A stretch of DNA of 64,000 nt from Lysobacter sp. GTDB lineage: Bacteria > Pseudomonadota > Gammaproteobacteria > Xanthomonadales > Xanthomonadaceae. The position numbers were made by a program, and so were the translations under genes. Shown one piece after another: positions 1-6,985 of the stretch (the first letter of the stretch is position 1; the number at the start of each line of letters is the position of its first letter). Under the pieces are notes generated by a model. The model was not told the DNA's origin and did no database searches. It worked only from the letters and a program-made list of their open reading frames with translations. Where the stretch lies: the NCBI GenBank assembly GCA_008015835.1, contig SSGH01000017.1, forward strand, positions 1 through 64,000, written 5' to 3'.

Positions 1-1192
1 CCGTTTGACCCGCGGCCGTACAACCCGCCGGCAACGTGCCGATCGTCAGACCGGCCGGGATCGTGTCGGTGATCGTCGCCACCGCCGTCGTCGCCGCCGT
101 GCCCGTGTTCGACACCTGCAGTGTGTAGCTCGCCGGCACGCCGACCGTGAAGCTCGCCGCGCTCGCCGTCTTCGTCAGCGTGAGCTGCGGGGCGTTCACG
201 GTCGTCGTGATCGACGGCGTACAACGCGCCGCCGCCGGACACGTCGGATCGCCGCCGCCCGACACGCTCGCCGTATTCGTCACGCTCGGCGTCGCCGCAA
301 TCGTCGGGGTCACCGGAATCACGAAGCTCGTGCTGCCGCCGGCCGCGAGGCCCGCCGCAACCGTACAGGTCACCGTTTGACCCGCGGCCGTGCAGCCCGC
401 CGGCAAGGTGCCGATGGTGAGGCCCGCCGGGATCGTGTCGGTGATGGTGGCGACCGCCGTCGTCGCCGCGGTGCCGGTGTTCGACAACTGCAGCGTGTAC
501 GAAGCGGCTTGACCCACCACGAACGGACTCGGCGTCGCCGTCTTCGTCAGCGTGAGCTGCGGACGGTTCACCGTGGTGCCGGCGCTGGCGGTGTTGCCGC
601 CGGCGCAAGTCACCGGCGCGCCGGAACAATCCGGGTCGGTGGTGCCGGTGGGCGGAACGACGGTCGCGGTATTGGTGATGCTGGCCGCGGTCGCGGCGCT
701 CACCGTACACGCGATGGTCAACGTGACGCTGCCGCCGGAAGGAATCGTGGCCCCGGTCCAGGTGCCGGTGCCGGTGGCGCCCGGCGCGATGGTGCCGACC
801 GTCAAGGTGCCGGCGGAGGGCGTGAAGGTACAGCCGGTCAAACCGGCCGGAAGGGATTCGACGATCGAGAACGTGCTGCTGGACGCGATGGCGCTGGGGC
901 CGGCATTGCTGACCGTGAGGGTGTAGGTCAGGAGGTTGCCGACGACGACCGGATCGGGAGTGTCGATCTTCGTCAGGCTGAGATTCGAGGTGCGACCGAT
1001 CGGGTCGTTGTCCGTCGCGGTGTTATTCGCGTTGTTCGGATCGGTGACCGAAACCGGAGGCGTTACCGTCGCGGTGTTGATCGCGTTCTGGGAGAAAGCT
1101 ACCGGACTGGCGAGCAACGCGCCGAACATCAAAATCGATGCGGCGAGCGAGCGGCGCAGTTGGACGGCGATGCTGTTCGTTTTGGCTAGCAC
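1..1192 (-). CDS. DUF11-repeat secreted/surface protein, 5' part (runs off left edge)
   Basis: The reverse strand is open from a GTG at 1192 to the window edge, with GGGGGAGAG just upstream as ribosome site. The protein starts with an Arg-containing n-region, then a hydrophobic stretch ending in ASPVAFSQN, a typical Sec signal peptide. It continues with DUF11-type beta-sandwich repeats, each with phrases such as LTLTKT, YTLQVSNTGTAAT and TDTIPAGLTIG. Two repeats are about 124 residues (372 bp) apart and nearly identical at DNA level, pointing to recent duplication. DUF11 proteins are exported, often very large, cell-surface or adhesin-like proteins; the role here is inferred. The C-terminus is outside the window, so the anchoring mode (IPTL-CTERM, autotransporter or other) cannot be seen. 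Confidence 0.85.
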   Translation of the reverse strand, partial: MLAKTNSIAVQLRRSLAASILMFGALLASPVAFSQNAINTATVTPPVSVTDPNNANNTATDNDPIGRTSNLSLTKIDTPDPVVVGNLLTYTLTVSNAGPSAIASSSTFSIVESLPAGLTGCTFTPSAGTLTVGTIAPGATGTGTWTGATIPSGGSVTLTIACTVSAATAASITNTATVVPPTGTTDPDCSGAPVTCAGGNTASAGTTVNRPQLTLTKTATPSPFVVGQAASYTLQLSNTGTAATTAVATITDTIPAGLTIGTLPAGCTAAGQTVTCTVAAGLAAGGSTSFVIPVTPTIAATPSVTNTASVSGGGDPTCPAAARCTPSITTTVNAPQLTLTKTASAASFTVGVPASYTLQVSNTGTAATTAVATITDTIPAGLTIGTLPAGCTAAGQT

Positions 1193-1205
1193 TGAACTCT
1201 CCCCC

Positions 1206-1273
1206 GGCCGTGTCGAAGCGGTAGTGACACGGCCTGAATTCCCGGTTTCCGCATTCGGCTTCCCGAGGCCGAA
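1206..1273 (-). promoter_or_regulatory. Two hairpins in the leader of the DUF11 gene
   Basis: A perfect 9-bp stem (GGCCGTGTC at 1206-1214 with GACACGGCC at 1226-1234, 11-nt loop) sits directly upstream of the ribosome site of the DUF11 gene. A second 6-bp hairpin (1254-1259 with 1268-1273) precedes it. Both would lie in the mRNA leader and could affect translation start or stability. No U-tract follows, so they are not simple terminators. Confidence 0.5.
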
Positions 1274-1335
1274 CGCGACTTGTCGTCACGCATGTTTGAC
1301 GCTGTTACGCCGTCGCCGGCGCATCACACACAAAA

Positions 1336-1407
1336 CGCCCGGCACCCGATGCTTATCGGGAGTCAGGCGACGGTGCATCCCTACGAAGACTTCGATCCTG
1401 CCCTGGC
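1336..1407 (-). promoter_or_regulatory. Structured leader element, possibly a degenerate GEMM (c-di-GMP-I)-like RNA
   Basis: Read on the minus strand, this segment has the hairpin CCCGAT-AAGC-AUCGGG (1345-1360) inside an outer CGCCU/GGGCG pairing. The blocks AGGGCA and GGGAUGCA precede it, loosely resembling conserved blocks of c-di-GMP class I riboswitches. The hallmark GACGCAAAGCC block is not intact, so the riboswitch identity is a guess. The structure itself is seen directly. Confidence 0.25.
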
Positions 1408-1534
1408 ATATGGAGCGACACTAGCAAGCATCGCGCCATCGGCCACTTCCCCACACTACGTTTACAGCGCTATGTCTTTGATTCGCAATGAAAATCGCTT
1501 GAGACAAAGAGGATGCCCGATTGCCCGAAGCGTC

Positions 1535-1550
1535 TGTGCATGAAGTCACA
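1535..1550. promoter_or_regulatory. Clp/CRP-like binding site
   Basis: TGTGC-N6-TCACA matches the CRP/Clp consensus TGTGA-N6-TCACA at 9 of 10 positions. Clp is the CRP homologue that responds to c-di-GMP in Xanthomonadaceae. The site lies 343 bp upstream of the DUF11 start and 255 bp upstream of the oxidoreductase start, so it could serve either gene. One such site can occur by chance. Confidence 0.4.
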
Positions 1551-1805
1551 TTTTGACCGCAAGTGTCAATTTTCACCACCCCGCCCGTCTTCGGAGTGAC
1601 GCCGCTGGGCGCGATCGACGGCTTCGGGATCGGCTCGATCGGCCCCGGAAAAAGCGCCCCCGCCGCCGCGGAGCGGGCGGGAAAGGGCGCCTCGGCGCAG
1701 CCCCCCTGGTAACATTTCGCATATTGATCCCCCCTCCATCGGAACCCGACCTGCGCCGATCGCGGGTCACGGAACCGTGCCCTCCCGCGACGCCAGGGAC
1801 GCGCT

Positions 1806-4800
1806 ATGCCCTCTTCGACCGACCTCCACATGCCGGCACCCGTCGATCTCGACTACACCCTGGACCACAAATTCACCCGGACCGAGGGGCGGATTTACCT
1901 CTCCGGCGTCCAAGCGCTCGTGCGCTTGCCGCTGATGCAGCGTTTGCGCGACCAAGCCGCGGGGCTGAACACCGCCGGCTTCGTCAGCGGGTATCGCGGC
2001 AGTCCGCTCGGCGGTTTCGATTTGGAACTGTGGCGCGCGAAAAAGCATCTCGCGGCGTCGGGCGTGAAGTTCACGCCGGGACTCAACGAAGATCTCGGCG
2101 CGACGATGGTCTGGGGCACGCAGCAGACCAATTTGTTCCCGGGCGCCAAGGTCGATGGCGTGTTCGGCATGTGGTACGGCAAGGGCCCCGGCGTAGATCG
2201 CTGCGGCGACGTGTTCAAACACGCCAACGCCGCCGGCACGTCGAAATTCGGCGGCGTGCTCGCGTTGGCGGCGGACGACCACGCCTGCCGCAGCTCGACG
2301 CTGCCGCACGGCAGCGAAGGAGAATTCCAATCGGCGTTGATGCCGGTGCTCAATCCCGCGGGCGTGAAAGACATTCTCGAAATGGGCCTGATCGGTTGGG
2401 CGATGTCGCGCTACACCGGGCGTTGGGTCGGCTTCAAAACCATCGCCGAAACGGTGGAATCGTCGGCGTCGGTGGACGTGAATCCGCTGGCGCTGCGGAT
2501 CGCGATGCCGGACGATTTCGAGATGCCGCCGGGCGGTTTGAATATTCGCTGGCCGGATCCGCCGCTCGAACAGGAAATGCGTTTGCATCGCTACGCGGTG
2601 AAGGCGGCGCAAGCGTTCGCGCGCGCGAATCGCCTCGATCGCATCGTCATCGATTCGCCGAACGCGCGGCTGGGTATCGTCACCACCGGCAAAAGTTATC
2701 TCGACGTGCTGCAGGCGTTGGAATATCTCGGCCTGGATACGCGCGCCTGCGCCGATCTCGGCATTCGCGTCTACAAAGTCGGGATGACGTGGCCGCTGGA
2801 GCCGATGGGCATTCGCGCGTTCGCGCGCGGGCTGCAGGACATCCTCGTCGTCGAAGAAAAACTCAGCTTCATCGAAAGCCAGATGAAGGAGTTGTTCTAC
2901 AACTTCGAGGGCATCAACCTCGATAACAGCCGGCCGTCGATCGTCGGCAAATACGACGAAAGCGGCGAGTGGATTCTGCCCAGCACCAACGAACTGACGC
3001 CCGCGCGCATCGCGGGCGTGATCGCGCGACGCATCCAACGCTTCCACGACTCGCAGCAAATCCGCGACGTGTTGGCATGGATGGAGCAGAAAGAAGGCGA
3101 ATTGGCGCTGCCGCGCGCCAGTTTCCCGCGCGTACCGCATTACTGCAGCGGCTGCCCGCACAACACCTCGACGAAAGTGCCGGACGGTTCGCGCGCGCTC
3201 GGCGGCATCGGTTGTCACTACATGGTGACGTGGATGGACCGCAGCACCGACACCTTCACCCACATGGGCGGCGAAGGCGTGACCTGGTGCGGGCAAGCGG
3301 CGTTCACCGACACCGAACACGTGTTCCAGAATCTCGGCGACGGCACGTATTTCCACTCCGGCTCGTTGGCGATCCGCCAATCGATCGCCGCGGGCGTGAA
3401 CATCACCTACAAGATTCTCTACAACGACGCGGTGGCGATGACCGGCGGCCAGCCGGTGGACGGCACGCTCACCGTGCCGCAGATCGCGCATCAGATGCGC
3501 AGCGAAGGCGTCTACACCATCGCGTTGGTGTCCGACGACATCGCGAAGTGGACGCGTCAACGCTATCTATTCCCCAGCGAAGTCGAATTCTTCGATCGTC
3601 GCGAACTCGACGACGTCCAGAAGAAACTGCGCAAGGTCAAAGGCACCAGCATCCTCATCTACGATCAGACTTGCGCGACCGAAAAACGCCGCCGCCGCAA
3701 GCGCGGCAAGATGGTCGATCCGCAGAAGCGGGTGATGGTGAATTCGCTGGTGTGCGAAGGCTGCGGCGATTGCGGCGTGAAGAGTTTCTGCGTGTCGGTG
3801 CTGCCGAAAGAAACCGAATACGGCCGTAAGCGCGAGATCGATCAGAGCAATTGCAATAAAGACTACAGTTGCGTCGAAGGCTTCTGCCCCAGCTTCGTCA
3901 CCGTGCACGGCGGCGCGCTGAAAAAAGGCAAGAAAGCGAACGCCGCCGACCGTCTGAACGCGCTGCCGATGCCGAATTTCGCCAGCGCGCTCGATAAACC
4001 TTGGAACATTCTGATCACCGGCGTCGGCGGCACCGGCGTGGTCACCATCGGCGCGTTGCTCGGCATGGCCGGGCATTTGGAAGGCAAAGGCGCGACGGTG
4101 CTGGATCAAACCGGCCTCGCGCAGAAAGGCGGCGCGGTCACCACGCATATTCGTATCGCGAAAACGCCCGAGGACATCCACGCCGTGCGCATCGCCGCGG
4201 GCGAAGCCGATTTGGTGCTGGGCTGCGACATGGTGGTGGTGAACGATTACTGGGCGCTGTCGAAAATCCGCGAAGGCCGCAGCCACGTGGTGCTCAACAG
4301 CTACGAGGCGATGCCGGGCACGTTCACCACGCGCCCGGACATGCAGTTCCCCGCCGCCGACATCGTCGCCGCGGTGCGCAGCGCGTTGGGCGGCGACGCG
4401 CCGGCCGATGCGCTGCAGCTCGTCGACGCCACGCAACTGGCCACCGCGTTGATGGGCGATGCGATCGCCGCGAATCTCTTCATGCTCGGCTATGCGTGGC
4501 AACGCGGTTGGGTGCCGATTTCGCACGATGCGCTGATGCGCGCGGTGGAACTCAACGGCGCGGCGATCGAGATGAACAAAACCGCGTTCGCCTGGGGCCG
4601 TTTGGCTGCGGTGGATTTGCCCACGGTGATCGAAGCGGCCGGTATCGTCGTCAACGCACCCACCGCCGCCGAAGCCACGCCGCATGCGCTCAAGCCGCTG
4701 GCGCCGACTGCGTCGGAGGGCCGCGAATCCGGTCTCGACCCCGCCAGCGCCGACCTGCGTAGCGCCGACGAACTGCGCCATGTGCCGGCGAGCGCGCACG

Positions 4801-5474
4801 AGCGCGATTGGTTCCTGCCGATGGACGACACGCGCTTGTCGCGTTCGTTGGAGGAAATCGTCGCGCGCCGCATCGCCTTCCTCGGCGACTACCAAGATGC
4901 GGCGTACGGCAAGCGCTACGCCGATCTCGTCGCCCAGGTGCGCGCCGCCGAAGACAAAGCCGCGCCGGGCTCGACCGATCTCTCCGAAGCCGTCGCGCGT
5001 TACGCGTTCAAGCTGATGGCATACAAGGACGAATACGAAGTCGCGCGGCTCTACACCAGCGGCGCATTCCAACAGCGCCTGCAGGAACGTTTCGAGGGCG
5101 ATTACGCCCTGAAATTCCATCTCGCCCCGCCGCTGTTGGCGAAGAAAGACGCGCAGGGCAGGCTGATCAAACAAGAATTCGGTCCGTGGGTGTTCACCGC
5201 GTTCAAGCTGATGGCGAAACTGCGCTTTCTGCGCGGCGGCGCGTTCGATATTTTCGGCAAAACCGACGAGCGCAAGATGGAGCGACGGTTGATCGAAGAC
5301 TATTTCGCCGCCGTCCAGCGACTGCTCGCGGGCCTGACCGTCGACAACCTCGCCCTCGCCGCCGAGATCGCCGCCATCCCCGAACATATCCGCGGCTACG
5401 GCCACGTCAAGGAAGCGCACGTCCACAAGGCGAAAGCGCGCGAGGCGGAATTGTGGGCGAAGTGGGACGCGTGA
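1806..5474 (+). CDS. Indolepyruvate ferredoxin oxidoreductase, fused alpha/beta type
   Basis: This 1222-residue protein combines in one chain the IorA and IorB activities that oxidise aryl-pyruvates to aryl-CoA and reduce ferredoxin. Order seen: N-terminal pyruvate-oxidoreductase-type domain; CSGCPHNTS near residue 447; thiamine-diphosphate motif GDG at 511-513; cysteine cluster CEGCGDC at 650-656 followed by CNKDYSC and GFC around 680-700, probably ligating an Fe-S cluster; IorB-like gamma domain beginning GVGGTGVVT near 739; and a long C-terminal DUF6537-type region. The length fits the fused proteobacterial family (about 1150-1200). ATG 1806 has AGGGA about 7 bp upstream. It probably works in cytoplasmic aromatic or branched amino-acid catabolism. 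No ferredoxin gene lies beside it. Confidence 0.93.
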   Translation: MPSSTDLHMPAPVDLDYTLDHKFTRTEGRIYLSGVQALVRLPLMQRLRDQAAGLNTAGFVSGYRGSPLGGFDLELWRAKKHLAASGVKFTPGLNEDLGATMVWGTQQTNLFPGAKVDGVFGMWYGKGPGVDRCGDVFKHANAAGTSKFGGVLALAADDHACRSSTLPHGSEGEFQSALMPVLNPAGVKDILEMGLIGWAMSRYTGRWVGFKTIAETVESSASVDVNPLALRIAMPDDFEMPPGGLNIRWPDPPLEQEMRLHRYAVKAAQAFARANRLDRIVIDSPNARLGIVTTGKSYLDVLQALEYLGLDTRACADLGIRVYKVGMTWPLEPMGIRAFARGLQDILVVEEKLSFIESQMKELFYNFEGINLDNSRPSIVGKYDESGEWILPSTNELTPARIAGVIARRIQRFHDSQQIRDVLAWMEQKEGELALPRASFPRVPHYCSGCPHNTSTKVPDGSRALGGIGCHYMVTWMDRSTDTFTHMGGEGVTWCGQAAFTDTEHVFQNLGDGTYFHSGSLAIRQSIAAGVNITYKILYNDAVAMTGGQPVDGTLTVPQIAHQMRSEGVYTIALVSDDIAKWTRQRYLFPSEVEFFDRRELDDVQKKLRKVKGTSILIYDQTCATEKRRRRKRGKMVDPQKRVMVNSLVCEGCGDCGVKSFCVSVLPKETEYGRKREIDQSNCNKDYSCVEGFCPSFVTVHGGALKKGKKANAADRLNALPMPNFASALDKPWNILITGVGGTGVVTIGALLGMAGHLEGKGATVLDQTGLAQKGGAVTTHIRIAKTPEDIHAVRIAAGEADLVLGCDMVVVNDYWALSKIREGRSHVVLNSYEAMPGTFTTRPDMQFPAADIVAAVRSALGGDAPADALQLVDATQLATALMGDAIAANLFMLGYAWQRGWVPISHDALMRAVELNGAAIEMNKTAFAWGRLAAVDLPTVIEAAGIVVNAPTAAEATPHALKPLAPTASEGRESGLDPASADLRSADELRHVPASAHERDWFLPMDDTRLSRSLEEIVARRIAFLGDYQDAAYGKRYADLVAQVRAAEDKAAPGSTDLSEAVARYAFKLMAYKDEYEVARLYTSGAFQQRLQERFEGDYALKFHLAPPLLAKKDAQGRLIKQEFGPWVFTAFKLMAKLRFLRGGAFDIFGKTDERKMERRLIEDYFAAVQRLLAGLTVDNLALAAEIAAIPEHIRGYGHVKEAHVHKAKAREAELWAKWDA

Positions 5475-5545
5475 TTGCAATTACGCTTGAGCTTCGCAGC
5501 AAGCAATCTGCAGGAAAATTATTAGTTTCAATAAGTTAGATGTAT

Positions 5546-5574
5546 TTGCCAAGAAATTACTAATTGCTTAGTAT
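5546..5574 (+). promoter_or_regulatory. Sigma-70-type promoter of the Fic gene, with inverted repeat over the -10
   Basis: TTGCCA (5546-5551) and TAGTAT (5569-5574) are separated by exactly 17 bp, in an AT-rich stretch. The expected start is near 5581, giving a short leader to ATG 5602. ACTAA-TTGC-TTAGT (5559-5572) is an inverted repeat overlapping the -10 and could be an operator. Confidence 0.6.
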
Positions 5575-5601
5575 TTTAGTAGTTTAGTTAGAGGCAGCCC
5601 A

Positions 5602-6954
5602 ATGAAAGTGCCCGTCTTACCGCCAGATATGGAAAAGATATATACCCAGGATAACTGGGAGCGGGTCATGGACTGGGGCCGAATATTGAAATCCGGCCCA
5701 CCAAGAGCCGAGGTAGAGGGGGAATACCTGCACTGGGACAAACTTCGGCATCTGACCCCGCCCGATGGGCTCACGCATGAACAGTGGTGGCTCGCTATCA
5801 AACTGTCACGGCTCGCTTTGGCTCGCATACTTAGTTTGCATGACAAAGATGGTGCTCCTTTTACCGTCTCGCTAAGCGAGAGCATCGAGAGGAGGCTATT
5901 TTTCATCGGCCGCGATGCAGCCGGTTCACTTAAAGGTTTTGACGGTACTGAAGACGAATCGTCGAAGGACCGTTACCTTGTTCGTTCACTGATCGAAGAA
6001 GCAATGACGTCATCCCAACTGGAAGGCGCCGCGACTACTACTCAGGTCGCGAAGGATATGCTGCGGACGGGGCGCAAACCACGTGACTACGGTGAGCGCA
6101 TGATCTACAACAACTTCAACACGATGCGCGAACTCAAGCGCTGGGTAGAAAAACCACTAACCCCCGATACAGTTTTCGAGATACACCGAATGCTCACATC
6201 GGGCACTCTTAAAGAAGAGTGTTGGGCAGGACGCTTTCGCACCGCCGAAGACAACATTGTGGTCGAAGATGAGACGGGATGCACTCTACATGTACCACCA
6301 AAAGCTGAAGAATTGCCGCAAAGGCTTCAGATGCTGTGCGATTTCGCCAACGCCGGCATGGATAGCGGCCCAAACTTCTTGAATCCAGTCGTACGTGCGA
6401 TCCTGATCCACTTCCAGATCGGTTACGACCACCCGTTCTGCGACGGCAACGGCCGGACCGCACGAGCGCTATTCTACTGGGCGATGCTACGCTCTGGATT
6501 CTGGTTGATGGAATATGTCTCAATCTCCAGCATCCTCAGAAAGACACCTGGACAATATATGCGCGCTTATCTATATGCTGAAACGGACAAGAGCGACGCA
6601 ACTTATTTTGTGGACCAGCAGCTCAATGTGATAGTCGCAGCGATTAACGGACTACATGATTATCTCGCCAGAAAGCGCAAAGCTCAACAACGCGCGGAAA
6701 CGTTGCTGAAGCCCGGAAGCGCGTTGGCCAGGAAGCTCAATCACCGGCAACGCGCACTACTACTCGACGCCCTTCGACACCCAGAAAAGCCATATATCAT
6801 CGAAGGCCATCGACGCAGTCATGATGTGACGTATCAGACTGCTCGGTCAGATCTGCTCGGCCTTGTCGAAGAACGTTTACTGACTCAGTACAAACAAGGA
6901 CGGGCATTTGTCTTCATCCCCGCACCGGATCTACCGGAACGTATTAAGCGCTGA
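5602..6954 (+). CDS. Fic family protein (class II, N-terminal inhibitory motif)
   Basis: The protein has 450 residues. The Fic core motif HPFCDGNGR starts at His277, the catalytic His of AMP- or other nucleotidyl transfer to protein hydroxyls. An inhibitory-helix motif of the form [ST]xxxE[GN] (SSQLEG, residues 137-142) lies N-terminal of the core, which defines class II, autoinhibited Fic enzymes. The C-terminal ~80 residues look like a winged-helix domain, a common Fic-DNA-binding arrangement that may allow autoregulation. GAGGCAG precedes ATG 5602. Composition and codon use are far more AT-rich than the flanking genes, so the gene was probably acquired by transfer. It stands alone, with no antitoxin partner; the inhibitory helix makes a separate antitoxin unnecessary. 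The target is unknown. Confidence 0.9.
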   Translation: MKVPVLPPDMEKIYTQDNWERVMDWGRILKSGPPRAEVEGEYLHWDKLRHLTPPDGLTHEQWWLAIKLSRLALARILSLHDKDGAPFTVSLSESIERRLFFIGRDAAGSLKGFDGTEDESSKDRYLVRSLIEEAMTSSQLEGAATTTQVAKDMLRTGRKPRDYGERMIYNNFNTMRELKRWVEKPLTPDTVFEIHRMLTSGTLKEECWAGRFRTAEDNIVVEDETGCTLHVPPKAEELPQRLQMLCDFANAGMDSGPNFLNPVVRAILIHFQIGYDHPFCDGNGRTARALFYWAMLRSGFWLMEYVSISSILRKTPGQYMRAYLYAETDKSDATYFVDQQLNVIVAAINGLHDYLARKRKAQQRAETLLKPGSALARKLNHRQRALLLDALRHPEKPYIIEGHRRSHDVTYQTARSDLLGLVEERLLTQYKQGRAFVFIPAPDLPERIKR

Positions 6955-6985
6955 AGAGTATGCCTTGAACGCCCAAACCTAGCCC

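Larger units (their letters stand above)
1193..1805. other. 613-bp divergent intergenic region
   Basis: No coding sequence is convincing here. The region separates the minus-strand DUF11 gene from the plus-strand oxidoreductase gene and must hold both promoters. It contains the hairpins and the Clp/CRP-like site listed separately. A stretch at 1430-1560 is clearly more AT-rich than its surroundings, as expected of a promoter zone. No convincing -35/-10 pair was identified. Confidence 0.6.

Noticed and set aside
5..1189. Plus-strand 394-residue open frame
   Set aside because: It is Arg-rich background antisense to the DUF11 gene, which has a signal peptide, ribosome site and recognisable repeats on the minus strand.
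1767..5480. Two long minus-strand frames (about 597 and 637 residues)
   Set aside because: They are antisense shadows of the fused oxidoreductase.
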